64,000 bases of DNA from Alviniconcha marisindica. Taxonomy: Eukaryota; Mollusca; Gastropoda; Provannidae. The stretch spans positions 1,554,501 through 1,618,500 of the forward strand of contig JABMCL010000047.1 of assembly GCA_018857735.1 (NCBI GenBank), given 5' to 3'. The translations under genes and the position numbers were made by a program. Positions 9,708 to 22,324 of the stretch are shown piece after piece; position 1 is the stretch's first letter; every line of letters starts with the position of its first letter. The notes under the pieces are model-generated. The model was not told the DNA's origin. It searched no databases and worked only from the letters and a program-made list of their open reading frames with translations.

Positions 9708-11957
9708 TCACTGAAGTTGACCACTTACATTGTAGTACAAGTCAGCATCATCATCATGTGTTGGAACTGGTGAGGAGGATTCAACTTTAATTGACCTAGG
9801 ACTAGTAATACTGGTACCACCAATGGTACTGGTAGTGCCTGCATTTGCACTGGTGCAGTCTGTGGAAACTGTTGAGCCTGGCCTGGTTTCTATGGAAAAA
9901 GTGGCAGGTTCAATGGTTGCCTCAGAACTGTTCAACTGCTGAGAAAGTACCTGTGGGGGTATCAGGCTTACTGGAAACCTGGTGATGGTGGAAGTTGCTG
10001 GTGTGAAGGGCTGCTTGTTGGGATTAGAATACATTGTCATTGAGGGGTGGACATGTCCATGTGCTGGGAACAAGGCTATAGGAAACGGCTCAGGATACGA
10101 CTCATTGGAGTCTCTTGACACCTGCGTTCTCTGCACAGGAATTACACTTGGAGCAGCAGCACCAGAAGAAGCTACAGTGGTGGTTCTAGTGCCAGTAGCA
10201 GCTGTAGTAGAACTGGTAAGACTAAGAGGATTGTTCGCAGTCAGACAATGAAACTGGAAAATGGCTTTTGACAGTTTCAGCAGAGTGGGTTTTCTGAGAC
10301 TGCATGTGTCAGTACTGTCATCTTTTTCCGAGGCATCTTGCGTGGGCTCCAGGTGCTTATCACTACCTGCTTGGGGACCAGCCGTCAGATGTTTATTAGC
10401 AACTGTTTTGAGTCGTTTGGGTGCCCTCTCTTTTTCCTGTGATTGTTTACTTTGTGAATGAGCAGCATGCTTTGTTTGTGAGCCTTGATTTTTCTGATGG
10501 TGTGCAGCTTGATTCATTGACTGATGGTGATTGTCATGTGGGTGTTCATCAAAATGATTTGAGGTTGTCATTACATCAAAGTCATGCTCTGCCTCCTCAC
10601 AGTCCATTTTCAGCTGTGGCACAGGAGAAGAGGCAGAGTTCTCACAATCAGTCATTTCTGTTTCTTGGGACTTCTGGTCATTCGTGGCCGAAGTCTTTCC
10701 TTTTGAAACTTTGTCACCTCCAACAAAGTTGTGGTCAGCAACTCCTCCAAGTTCACTTTCTGGAGCCTGCTCAGCAAAAAACCTTCTCCACTGGTAGCGT
10801 CTTTGTGGCAGTCTTGGCAGAATCTCTTCTGGGTTGGCAGCTGCCAGCATTTTCTTCTTGTACCCACGCAACTGTCTTACTGTTGGTAGTATCATCATAC
10901 CACTGCTTTCCAGGATTTGGTATGCTTGCTTACTAGTCATCCACACTGACACACAAAGACTCAGAAAGGTTTTATCCCAACAGTGGGGAAACCCCTTTTG
11001 ACCCTTGCCAGCATACATTGCATAACATTTCAGGGCATCTAGCTGACACTTCAGGAATTGTTGCATTTGTGCTGGGCCGTTTGCGAAGGCTTCCTCATCT
11101 GACTCAAGTAAGTTTTCTGCATCAACCTCATTACTCTGTTTGTTTTCTTGAGATGCTTCTTCACTGTCTTTATTTCTGTGAAGGTCGTGACAGTCCTGAA
11201 AACACTGCCGGCAGAATGAATTTTTATACTGAGCAAAGGTCAGGATTCGTTCACAGCGCCAACTGCGCAAAACATCTATGTCAACATGATCCTCAAATGT
11301 GCTCCTCTCTCTCAACAGTTTCTTACATGTACTCTCGCGAATTTCACGGCCAGTTTCCACAGGGTATCCACAACATACTCTAAATTTTCTAACAATGTTG
11401 ATGACGTTTTGTAAACCTTCTTTGTCAGCAAAAAAATCATGAGAAATCTGAAAATATTTCGATTTTAGATCCACTGGCGACCCAGAAATGGACAGTTCCC
11501 ATTTACTGTTAGATATCGTTATGATTTTGAGCACAAGATTGCCGTTGCAGAATAAAGTGGAAGGGACCCCAAGGATCAGTTCTACAGGACTTGACGATAA
11601 CACTAGAACACTGTTCGGAACAAACCTGACAAGTTCCTGAAATTGTACAACTTCACGTTTTACTGCTGATCGCAGCTCGTCTGGCGTTCTTAACGCAATA
11701 CCTTCGAACAGCTTACTTTTGGTGCGACTGGCCCCGGTACCACGGCATACTCGTCTCGATTTCACATGAGGAAACAGAACCTTTAAGTACTTTCCAAACA
11801 TCGTTCTTTCACCCTGTGGTTCCAGATTCAACTCTTTGCAAATATCATCAAAAAAGATAGAACTATCAGGGTCCTCTTTGACTCTGTCCAAAAGTATTTG
11901 CATGATAGAATTTGAAGACTCAGACTCGGACGGGTTTGTTTTTCTGGACGCCGCCAT
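9708..11957 (-). CDS. Large exon: RFX-like N-terminus plus THAP/P-element transposase-like segment
   Basis: I chose ATG at 11957 (context AAAATGGCGGCG). Longer open frame upstream reads through a CA repeat and is probably not translated. Residues 31-90 (FFDDICKEL, FGKYLKVLFPHVKSRRV, FEGIAL) look like an RFX-type winged helix. Residues 192-256 hold a Cys-rich segment (CCGYPV, WRCERILTFAQY, CRQCFQDCH). Residues 331-369 (LSLCVSVWMTSKQAYQ, LPTVRQLRGYKKK) match the segment ahead of the catalytic domain in THAP9/P-element-type transposases. No catalytic domain follows: the rest is disordered, rich in His, Ser, Thr and Gln, with a basic KRLK nuclear-localisation-like stretch. A strong donor (AAT|GTAAGT, 9729/9728) means the last seven codons before the stop at 9708 may be intronic and more exons may exist downstream; I could not find them. 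Likely nuclear; function unknown. Confidence 0.7.
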   Translation of the reverse strand: MAASRKTNPSESESSNSIMQILLDRVKEDPDSSIFFDDICKELNLEPQGERTMFGKYLKVLFPHVKSRRVCRGTGASRTKSKLFEGIALRTPDELRSAVKREVVQFQELVRFVPNSVLVLSSSPVELILGVPSTLFCNGNLVLKIITISNSKWELSISGSPVDLKSKYFQISHDFFADKEGLQNVINIVRKFRVCCGYPVETGREIRESTCKKLLRERSTFEDHVDIDVLRSWRCERILTFAQYKNSFCRQCFQDCHDLHRNKDSEEASQENKQSNEVDAENLLESDEEAFANGPAQMQQFLKCQLDALKCYAMYAGKGQKGFPHCWDKTFLSLCVSVWMTSKQAYQILESSGMMILPTVRQLRGYKKKMLAAANPEEILPRLPQRRYQWRRFFAEQAPESELGGVADHNFVGGDKVSKGKTSATNDQKSQETEMTDCENSASSPVPQLKMDCEEAEHDFDVMTTSNHFDEHPHDNHHQSMNQAAHHQKNQGSQTKHAAHSQSKQSQEKERAPKRLKTVANKHLTAGPQAGSDKHLEPTQDASEKDDSTDTCSLRKPTLLKLSKAIFQFHCLTANNPLSLTSSTTAATGTRTTTVASSGAAAPSVIPVQRTQVSRDSNESYPEPFPIALFPAHGHVHPSMTMYSNPNKQPFTPATSTITRFPVSLIPPQVLSQQLNSSEATIEPATFSIETRPGSTVSTDCTSANAGTTSTIGGTSITSPRSIKVESSSPVPTHDDDADLYYNVSGQLQ

Positions 11958-12047
11958 TTTGGAAGAGCAGATAACTATGCACAACCAAGGTTGAAAGTCA
12001 AGGTAGCTACTGTCAAGGTAACTCCGACTACCCCCACCCCCCCTCCC

Positions 12048-12049
<2 letters not shown>

Positions 12050-12094
<45 letters not shown>
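12050..12094. repeat. (CA)n microsatellite just upstream of a gene start
   Basis: About 22 CA units beside a short poly-C run, roughly 95 bp upstream of the chosen ATG at 11957. It extends the open reading frame on the minus strand without stop codons, which can mislead start calling. Confidence 0.9.
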
Positions 12095-12097
<3 letters not shown>

Positions 12098-12412
12098 GCT
12101 CGCATGCGTACCTCTTTATGATTATTTTGAGAACTGTTTAGCCCACAGCACATGTTACGTCCTTGCTGGGTGGTTTTTCATATGTGGATTAAAATACTAA
12201 GTAATCTTTTATGTGATGGTTAATTATGTCATTCTGCAAACCACATAATTATATTGTATTATAATCGCCAACAGAGACAACCGATGGATTTGGAAAATAA
12301 GCCTAAGTCTAAGTTTTATGCTTATAAGTGTAAGTCTTGATTTCCAAGTTTGGATAAGTCCTGAGGATTGTGATCCTCAAGTAATTATACCATCAGAATT
12401 TTAAACATATAG

Positions 12413-12463
12413 TGAGCACAAGACTGCCGTTGTAGAATAAACTGGAAGGGACACCAAGGATCA
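12413..12463 (-). pseudogene. 51-bp duplicated fragment of the neighbouring exon
   Basis: Matches 11528-11578 at about 47 of 51 positions in the same orientation. The source encodes residues around 127-144 (LGVPSTLFCNGN) of the transposase-like gene. The copy lies outside the gene, 885 bp upstream, and has no open context. It is either a local duplication or a relic of a related mobile copy. Confidence 0.75.
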
Positions 12464-14317
12464 AAATAGTCTCTCCATTAATTAAAGTAAGATCGACATG
12501 GATCTGTGATCATTATATATTTTATTTTTCTGTTGATCTTTTACAAAAGCCAAGTATCAGAAGTTTACACTGAAATGGACAGGTTCAGAAATACAGATAT
12601 TGACCAAATCTCTTGGACCAACTTGCTCAACACTCTCAACACAAATGTGTCAAGAGAGTGCATGTTTACTTTTGGCTTATGCCAGCTAACTCCACAGTTT
12701 TGTGGTTATTGGGGAGAATGGGAACTACCTGTGATTGCATGTGACAGAACTGTACCTTTGAAGTCATCAGCAGTCAGTATACATTTTTGGATGCTGATTG
12801 TGTGTGGATATACATACGGATGCTGATTGTGTATGTATGCGTGTATGTGTATGTGCACATGACTTTATTACACTGAAAAGAAAATTTGCCTTGAAGCTAC
12901 CAACAATGCAAATGTAGAAACACAGGGTTATTAAAGCTAAAGTCATGTGATACATTAACATTAGCATTCCGTTATATGCAATTGCATGTGTACATATATG
13001 TGTGCATGCATGCATGTGTGTGTGTGTGTAACTTTGTGTTTGACTGGTATCATGCTGAACATATTTTCCTTTTTTGACTTGTTATATTGTCCATTGTTTG
13101 TAAATTAGACTGAAAAAGTTTAATCTTGGTGAACAAAATAAACAAATAACAACAAAAGATTATGTTGGTGAACATCTTTATTATACAATGACAATGTACA
13201 ACATGGACAATATTTACACAATTTGAATTATGCAGTGATCATCACATTTAAGTAAAATCCCTCACTCAGATACAATGTCTTGGACAGTAAAAAAACTATG
13301 TGAACCACACTGCATTCGGGTTGAAAATAAAATGTTTAGTGCAACTACAAGTGTATAGTGCTGTCCTAATACTGTACAATGGCAGATAGATAACACTTCC
13401 CTGAAGTTTATCTTACACAGAAAAAACTCCACAAATATCTTTCTCTCCCCATGCACATGTGCAAGAATGCTTGCACACACACACACACACATGCATGCAG
13501 GCACACACTCACACATACGCGCACATGTATAGACACACACACACACATACATACATACACAGAGAGGAGGTGGCAGTTATAATAATTTTACTTTTAAAAG
13601 CATTTGCTCTGCAAAATTTACAACTGCAATGCACACAAATGAAAGTATCACAGCAAACAAATCAGTCAAAACAGATTTTAAAAAAGCTGAATCACGCCAA
13701 CAATCTCCACCAGTAATATCACAGATCTGCCTAACATGGCTCCACCACCAGCTTTGTTTTGGTAAAAGGTAGCCTGAATGCTCGCACAGAAGTTAACAGA
13801 ATCCATTGGTTCTAACTGTATGATCAAAGTGTTGTCTGGGTGTGTACATACATGTGTGTATGCATACATACATGTGTGTGTATGCATATATATGCAGATA
13901 TATATTTCCCAACAGCTGAAGTACATTAATCATGGAACACTCACTATTAATGCATGAGATGAACCTTTCAGTTCATCAGCACCGGAAAATGATGCTGGCT
14001 ATTTTGACTACTACACCAAAATATAATTCTAGCAAAACTTGCTGTTTGGTTGCCTTAAACTGTTTATGCCAATGCTGTCTGTTTCTGCAGTGCATAAATT
14101 ATGTTGGTAAAAAAATAGCAGCAGTTTGGCATAACAAGAAAATGATAAGCTAAAACACAGCCGTCAAAAAGGACCATCACATGAAAGACCAGTGCTTCTC
14201 AAGTTAGCTGTTCATTTAGTGTTTCCAAGTCGCTTGTGTGAAGTCACCCTTCATTATTGAAAGAAAGATAATCCTCCTCAAGAGGAAGCCAACTTTTTTG
14301 CAACATTTCAGTTTGCT
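12464..14317 (-). other. Non-coding; includes probable 3' UTR and poly(A) signal of the CCDC24 gene
   Basis: No exon is visible. On the minus strand an AATAAA lies at 13182-13177, about 1.14 kb past the stop of the CCDC24 homologue, and is the best candidate cleavage signal. CA and TA/CA tracts occur at 13475-13560 and 13846-13900. Confidence 0.45.
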
Positions 14318-17300
14318 CTACGTTGCTTCTCGGTAATGCATTACCATTTTGCGAAATCTTTCAGCAGAACTAGGTCGAGGCAGCTGTGGCTTTTCTGCAC
14401 CTGGGGGAGGGGTGGGCATGAAAGGTGGACCACTCACCAAGTTGGCTTGTGGGTCTAGGATACTTCCGACTGGCACAACCTTGACACGGGCAGGGCTCAG
14501 CATCCGTCGTCGACCCCCTGAACCCTCGCGCCTCCTGATGTTGCCATCCCTCTCAGTGGCCTGATGGTCTCTCTCCTGTGAGCTGTGGCTCACTCGGTGA
14601 GACATTTCACTCGACCCCTCAGCAGCAATGTTTGTGTTCAAGTCATAATTTCGCCGCGTGACTGTTCTGTTCGTGCTCTGATTGGTGGGAGAGCTGAACC
14701 CATCGGAAGAGGCGGCAGTGCTGTCAGGGGAAGCAGACCCGCTGTCAGGGGAAGGCACTGAGTGGGTGATGTGGTGCGAGGCCTTGAGGGGAGCTGTCTT
14801 GCCGGATCCCGTACTAGCAGACGCGTGGGCCGGCCTAAGTCTGGCGTTGATAGGACCCAAGCTCTGCATTTTTCTGTCAGAAATTAACCAGAATTGGCCT
14901 GAATGTCCAGCACACAGCAACTCTAGAAATGATTAAAGGGGACTCAAAATGAAAAGACATCAAATTCAAAGGCCCTACTGATAGGTGAGGGGGGAAAATA
15001 GGCACAGCAGTTTTTCCCCTTGATTTCTGGTCTTGTTCATAAAAACCAACACCTGAAAGTCATGAAAACATGATCATGAGTGCTGCCATTTTGTGCTTAC
15101 AGTCTGTATCAGTGATGTCATAAACAAGGCCAGAATATGTGGCAAAAGTAACTAATCAAGTATCATTTACACAGAAGTATCAAATGTGTCACTAGCCAGC
15201 ATTTTCTGCTTTTCAATGGAGGAGCTAAAATCTGAAGCAAAGAATAACATCACTTGTATAAATGTTGACAGAACAATCAAATGAAGCATGTAGCTGGAAA
15301 TGCTGGTACATTTTACTCTGTTTTCAGGCCAGCTTGTGTCTTCATTTCATTTCCACTGTATTAAAACTACTGACACAAAAAAAGCAACTTTGTGTGACAA
15401 AGTACATTCATCCCTAAGGTGGTTCTTGGAAAAATCATTTACACATGCAATGACATATCTTTACAGCTACTAAAATACATCCCATAAGGTTTTCACAAAT
15501 GCCAATGACATAAAAAGGGCAGATGGTTAAAAACAGACCTGCAAAGCACAAAGAAATGAACAGAAAGCATGTCTGAATAGCACTGCACAAGGTCCATACT
15601 CACACACTGGCACCTGCAGAGCTGGGAAGGAAAGCAGGTTTGGTGACTGATGGGGTTCTTGGAAGACTCTCTGTTGATAGCAGCTCTTTCTCCAGCATGG
15701 AACGCTCTTCTCTTAGTTCTTAACACAGAAAATCAGTCTTTTTTTATAGAGTAGGTTCCTCTAAAGTAAGTAATCGTACAAACATCAGGAGAAAACATAA
15801 AACAAAATCTTTTGTTTTTTTAGACTGCATTTTGTGAACTCTCTTCTACCCTCTCCCCTCAGCTCAACACACTCCCCCCCCCCAAAAAAAGGAGACATTG
15901 TTTATTCAGTGTGAGTAAGGGGTCTGCACAAGAGAGGAGCAGTACATAAGCTGACCAACCTGTAATGGTGGGTTCCCGAGACAATGCAGGTGTACTTCCA
16001 CAGCTCCGCATGTCAGCCGCATTGTCAAGACAACCCTGAAGAAACACGACATCAGCCTCCAACTGCTCGATCTCCTTGGTTAGAGTCTCTCTGATTGACA
16101 GAGAACAAGTAATAGTGATCATATTTGTGATTCACATCTACTTTTCAAATGCCAGTTACATAAGCTAACACCTCCCAACACCCAAAGAAAAATGATTAAT
16201 TAACCATCTCTGAAAAGTCTTACATCTTGGCCTGAAAGATTGTGAAAGACTTAAAATTATCTGTTGGAATAAAATGGACCCCCCCCCCCCCCTCCCCCAA
16301 CACACATACCGCAAAGAAGATGGAAGAAAAACAAATATTTTAATAAAGAAAGACAAACACAACAATATCAATAACAGCAAAATAAATCTGAAAAAGAATG
16401 ACAGCTAGCATTCTTAAACAAGATCCAAACATATATAAAACTACTAAAAGATGAAAAAGAATGCTATTTATTTTGACAAAACACAATGTGAGATTGGTAA
16501 TCCCCTTTTTCAAGATATAAAACATTTAAATGACAGTTAAACGGTGAAAAATGAGATGTGGGATACTTACCTGTTTTTGGTTGATCTGCTTTGTTATCTT
16601 GGTTTGTGTTTGAAAGAACTCATTTTATACCTTTTAACTGTTGTTTAAATGTTTTGTAGCTTGAACAAGGGGATAGCTCCATGAAATTGCATGTTGTGGT
16701 TTGTCAAAATTAATAGCATTCTTTTTAACCTTTTGTGTGTTTGGATCCTATCATTTACAGCTGCGAGAAGAAGAAATACAACAAAACACTGTAAAGGATC
16801 CACTAAACCACACATACAGCAGAAGATCACGTAATGGTTTACTGAATTTTATGTAGCTCTCACCTCAGTTTAATGCAGACCTGATCAAACTGCATGTAAT
16901 TAAGTTTGTCACTGGCAGCTGCTACATCTTCATTAATGGTGGATGACAATGCAGATCGGCTAAAACAAAAACATCACAAAACAGTGAGAAAAATTATGCC
17001 AGTACAAATAGCGTATTCTACTACATTGTGTTTTACCTCAACAAACAAAACTTGACGTTGATGACTATTTTAATTCCTTGTTTAATAAATCTTCACCAGC
17101 ACTTAAATTTTGTTTTTTACCCCTTTGCAGACAGCACCTGTAAATGTGGCCACTGCACAATGCTCTGTTACAGATGATGGGACCACAGCAGGGAACTACC
17201 ATGATCAAATGTAATCATGTGCACTATTGTATGTTGTAAACCTCTTGTAAAATAAAACAGAACAGAACCAAAACTGCTCCATCATCAGCTGGCAGGACTC

Positions 17301-18048
17301 TGTGTGTTCAGCATGCCGTCAAAGAGGAAGCTCAGTGTGACTGAGTATGGATTTAAGATTACCTTATTATCTCATCGCATAAATTAAATTTGTGGTAAAC
17401 ATATACCGCATCACAGTAAATAATATCACATGAACAACACATAATATAAAAAGAGGCGCAGAATAAAGCAAAGCTTTACAAAAATCTGTGCAAATATCTT
17501 ATTGCATCTTTAAATTCATGAATAATGATCTCTTCAATGTAAACTGAACTTGATGCCCTTTGTCAAAAAAGGAAAACCAATAGTGTAACCTGCTGGCTTG
17601 TTCTGAGGGACTGAGGGGTGTCTGTCTTCCATCACTTGACCGAGCTGACTGAGGGCGGGCAGTTCCCAGTGATGAACCACTCCCTGAACAGTCGACATAA
17701 AAGTCTGATTCATTTAACAGACAATGGGTAATTTGAGGTCCGCACTAATTCACAATGAAGGCAAAAAAGTTTCCCAAAGTGACACTGTTTATTATTTGAG
17801 CAAACAAAACAACAAAAACCAATGTTTGGACAATAGCTATTTTTCTTCAGATTCTTTGTTGTTTGTTTACCTTACCTTGATATGGCCTTTATGGATAATG
17901 GGACATTCAATCAGGCCCTTGTGGGTAATGGGGCATTAACTATCAAGAATAAATTGTACCAGTGAAGAGAAAATCAATATAAAAATATATTTGATACATA
18001 TTACATATTGTTTAAATGCCAATGTCATAATGACAGATATTTGCATAC

Positions 18049-18080
<32 letters not shown>

Positions 18081-18340
18081 TTCATATTTGTTGTTATGAG
18101 CTTGATTCAGCTGTAATTTGCAATTTGTTTAACAAATATTTTTATGTACATGTATGTCTTACATTGAATTACCCTGTGTTTTTGTTGTTGTTGTGTCTTA
18201 CATGATACAATGATGGTCTGTTTCAAGGTAAATTTCCTATTACAGGACAATAAAGTATCATCTTATTTGGTAAACTTATGTCCTCAAACACACTTGCATC
18301 TTTCAAATCATCACTGAAATCTCACCTCTTTAAGTTATCC

Positions 18341-18411
<71 letters not shown>

Positions 18412-18637
18412 TGTGTGTTGTGCATGCTCAAACAAGTTTGTTTTCACTGTTTTGATTCTTTGTTCTTTGCTTTGTAATGGGCTATGTGCTCGAGTTGGAG
18501 AGATACACATAAGAAGAAGAAAATACATTACTATTATTATGATTATCTTTATCATATCTTACAACACATGCCTAAATGCCTTCATTCTTATTATGTTGAG
18601 CCTGCCTACTTAAACAAAATCAAAACAAAACAAACAA

Positions 18638-18699
<62 letters not shown>

Positions 18700-21600
18700 T
18701 GTAGATGCTGACTGTGGGGCCTGAGAAACAGGGTGTCTGTCTAAGGTTTCAGGCCAAAAGACTGTTTCATCTGTGCCTCTAGCAAGGCTGGCAGATTATG
18801 GTGATATTACGGTATCTTCACCTTATTCAGTCTACAGTTGCATTTCTATATCTTGGGCACATGTTAAAGGTAATCCTACTCTGTACATTAGATGTCCTTT
18901 GAATTTTCTGTAATAATCCAACACGTTGCTTTATTTGTTTGCAAATCATCTGCACATGTGGCCATCTTTCACACTAGGTGTGACATCCCCCTGTTTACAG
19001 TGGTACTTGCACACCCTTGGTAGAGTACTCCTGTACTGTGTGCTGGGCGTGCGCATGAATAGGGTTGGGGTCGGGATTGGTGAAGACACTAATGTGCATT
19101 TTGATCACTCTCTCTGTCTTGTTTTCTCTCTTTCGTTGATGTTGTTCATATTCTTTTTTGCCTTTGACATATTTTACTCTCTTATAAAGACGTATTTATG
19201 AACATGAAGTGGTTACTGTGACTGCGCATTTAATTCATAAGTATTTTGTGTTTTGTCAAGCTTATTATTATAGTATATGCTGTTAACCTGTTAATTATGG
19301 TACTGTAAATATGTGTATGATTATAAATGTTCTTGACAATATGCCTCATTCCATGTGTATACATATTTTACTAGACACATGGCAATAAAGATGTTGATTG
19401 ACTGATTGATACATATATTTGAAAACAAGCAACTTTTCTTGATGGAGTAAACAACCTCTGCCCTAACAAACATTTTTGAGGTGCAAAAGATTCACCGGAT
19501 AAATCATAGTCACTTTGCAGTTCTAAACTGCACATAAATTACTATGCTTATAATGCATCCTTAAATCTGTTACCACTTACTTTTCGTTTCCTCTGCATAG
19601 TCCAAAATGTCAGAGTTGTGCTTGGAAAATAATGCTGAAGGATTCCTGAAAAGAAAAGAAAAAAAAAGACACTTTAAAGGTTGAACCACCTGAATCAGCA
19701 TAAATATTATAGTAAGTTATAATCCCCAAATATACCTGTCAAAATTACAACCATGAACTGATTAAAATAATTATGCAAGTAATAACAAGTTCATGAGCAT
19801 ATGCTGTTATACATGAAACAAAGATATGTTTCATAAATTGTGGTTTACCTGCAGTGGTTAAACTGAGCAGTTGATTGTCAGCAAGTTGTGGTTAACATCT
19901 TTTGGTACCAAGAGATATATATATATGACTAACTACACATGCACTTTAACTTAGCTCAAGTCAAAAAGCTTTTGCAATAATCAGTTTCTTTTTCATCATT
20001 CTTTTTTTATTACTGAACAGCTATACCTGATTTCTATCACTCTTTAATCAGACTCTAGATTTGTGTACATTTATATTAATTCCTAAACACAGCTCATAAA
20101 TTCTTGGAACTTACATTCCTTTCCTGACGGATTTTTCACGCACACTCTCAGCCAGGAAACAAATTTCTTGAACCAGTCGTTCACGGACATGCGGAGGTTC
20201 AGCCAGCTTGCGTGTACTTTGACAGTCTGATTCAGATTCTGTTTCATCCTGGTAATCTCGCCATATCTCCAAAAGCATATCAACCTTCAAAAAACAAAAA
20301 AACAAATCACAGCTGACTATGACAGATTCAGTTGTTATTTGCACAAACTGGCTATATATATATATATCTGTAATTACAGAGAATGCTGGCAGAAGTGCCC
20401 CCTACCACCCCACCCATGTGAATTTTATGGAAAAGAAATGAAAAGAAAGTTGGGAGTGGGGGGGGGGGGGGGGGGGGAGGGAAGAGAATAAGAAAATGTA
20501 ATTATAAAGAAATCTGTTATATATTATCATATATATATATATATATATTAATATATACCAGAACTATACCACTTGCAAGCAACCTTTTATAGAATAAGTA
20601 AACAAATTGTTTAAATTTTAAACATCTGCTGTGAAATGTCAACAGGGGTCACATTGCCTTTTAGTGATTTGCATTAACTGACACGAAACGTTACATAGTT
20701 TGCATCAGTAGTATGAAAAATGGGTACAGCATAACTTAGAGTCTGTGCACAAACAAAGTCAAAATGATGGAGTCATTTGATTCTAGCTGTACTCACAATC
20801 TGAAAGTGAGCAGACAAGAATAGTAAAAAGAAAACCCAACTGTGCACACAAATTTTTAAGTGGGGTTTCTGAATAAAAAGCACACCCTCTGAAATTAGAC
20901 TCATAGGCTCTCCTGAATATAAGCAGCATTGGCAATATCACAGTTGATGAGCAAAACCTGATGGACACAGGCATCAAATATCGCCCTGATATAACTGTAC
21001 CGGTTGACTGGGTGTAAAACACCAACTTACTTACTTACATGCATCAAACACAACTTTAGGAAAGTGCCATATAATATGGAAAAGTGTAAATGTTCAGTGA
21101 GTTTGCCATTCACAAAAAGTCTGAATAGATCAGAACATCATACATGGCATCATTTTCTGAAGATGAACAGTACAGCAGGTGATATGTCGGCTAACCGGGT
21201 TCTCGTCTACTGCAGGAGTTGGTAATGAGATGAAAATAAAGTCAAGGCTGCTGCCATTTTCTCTCATTTGTATTTGGTGTCAACGTGCATTTTGCTTTTG
21301 GTTTCTTAATCTTCCATCTTTGAGTAAATGCTGCTGTACAGACCTTTTTGGGTCATTTCACTCATTCCAAATCCCATTTATGGGATCATGACCTCTGTTG
21401 ATTAACGGGAAAATATCAATGATCAGTTTGCCATGGTATCTGTTTTCTCATCAGTCTGATATGTGGACTGGTTCTTCTTCCAGATACTGGTTCATTAGGA
21501 TTCAGTTTCAAATTAATCTTTATTGTCCTCCAGGGAAGTATGTGAATTTTATTCACAGACAGGTGAGGGTGCTACTACTGCTACTGATTATAAGGTGCAG

Positions 21601-22324
21601 GGATCAGATTATGGCAGGGAGTGTTGCCTTGCTGTCTGAAAGTTATGACAGCTTATGCCTTAGTTTTTGTCATCATCCAGACTCTGCCCTTCAGTGACTG
21701 GACTTGCAGTGCATGCCGGAGAGAAGTGTGGGGCCACAGCTGAGGTGACACTGAGTTTGCAAGTAGATCTAGTGTTGAGTGATGTGGCAGCCACCACTGA
21801 GGCATAACTTGTTGAATCAGTGTTCAGTAATTCTGAGTACGGTGATGCAGTGATGTGGCTAAAAATGTGTAGAACACCCCAAAAATGCAATATTTACACA
21901 AAAGTTTGCAATGAGTGTGATCCCAGGTAGAAATTATAAATAAAGTCTGGCAGCATCTTGAAAGCAAGTAAAACTAATGGAGACAAAGCAAGGTACTAAA
22001 GAAACAAACCTGAAATACATTTAGAAAACAAAGGTTTAGAGTATAAAATGTACAGACATTTAATGGTTTATATAAATTAAATACTAAGTACACATAGATT
22101 CAGTCAATGCAAGCTTAAAAATAGAAAATGTGTCATAAAAAGTAACAAATTCTGCTGGTTCCATGGTTTACCTCACTGTGTAACTCCAAGGTCGTATCAA
22201 TTAGTGATGTTCCAAGCATGCTTCTTATTTCATCTTGTTCTTTGGGTGACACATTTTGCTCCACCAGTTTCCATAATGACAGTGGAGGTGTGTATTCCCA
22301 GGGATCACCAGTAGAAAATGCCAT
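14318..22324 (-). CDS. CCDC24: CCDC24 homologue (coiled-coil domain-containing protein 24), 8 coding exons, 459 aa
   Basis: Coding exons in transcript order: 22324-22172, 20284-20115, 19645-19581, 17683-17590, 16959-16864, 16090-15960, 15718-15604, 14873-14318. All junctions are GT..AG, all phases agree, and the total is 1380 nt including TAG. The N-terminus (LSLWKLVEQNV, then IRSMLGTSLIDTTLELHSEV, residues 16-52) closely follows vertebrate CCDC24 (SLWELVEEHV, ILGEAAVDLSLELRAEV). Exons 5-7 give the central helical part (LTKEIEQLEADVVFLQGCL, about 196-214, and ELREERSMLEKELL, 237-250). The C-terminal 184 residues are low-complexity, rich in Ser, Pro and Arg, and end SAERFRKMVMHYREAT; this makes it longer than the roughly 300 aa human protein. 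Known: the family is poorly characterised; no enzymatic motif is seen. The intron at 22171-20285 is the first of seven coding introns. A 5' non-coding exon is likely near 23.8 kb. Confidence 0.88.
16383..16752. repeat. Foldback pair of a dispersed repeat (inverted arms)
   Basis: The minus-oriented arm (about 16383-16540) and plus-oriented arm (about 16620-16752) carry the same unit: TAGCTTGAA..GGGGAT, TTGTCA..AATTAAT, CCTTTTGTGTGTTTGGATC. It lies in an intron of the CCDC24 gene. The same unit recurs at 25.55, 31.98, 32.17, 38.75, 41.08, 45.26, 58.37 and 58.68 kb. Confidence 0.7.
17691..19580. other. CCDC24 intron with LINE 3' remnants and microsatellites
   Basis: About 18270-18335 (+) reads SNTLASFKSSLKSHLF, the usual C-terminal end of a non-LTR retrotransposon reverse-transcriptase protein, followed by (GA)n at 18341-18408. 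A (CA)n tract runs 18641-18696. About 19200-19410 looks like a LINE 3' tail ending in AATAAAGATG plus TTGA-type repeats. An (AT)n tract lies at 18049-18070. No extra exon is supported. Confidence 0.5.
20458..20477 (+). repeat. Poly-G run
   Basis: About 20 consecutive G in a CCDC24 intron, followed by an (AT)n tract at 20520-20550. It is one of many long G or C homopolymers in the window. Confidence 0.9.

Noticed and set aside
11993..12092. N-terminal extension of the transposase-like protein
   Set aside because: It reads through the CA repeat and a G-rich stretch; the internal ATG at 11957 has a much better context and starts the conserved-looking region.
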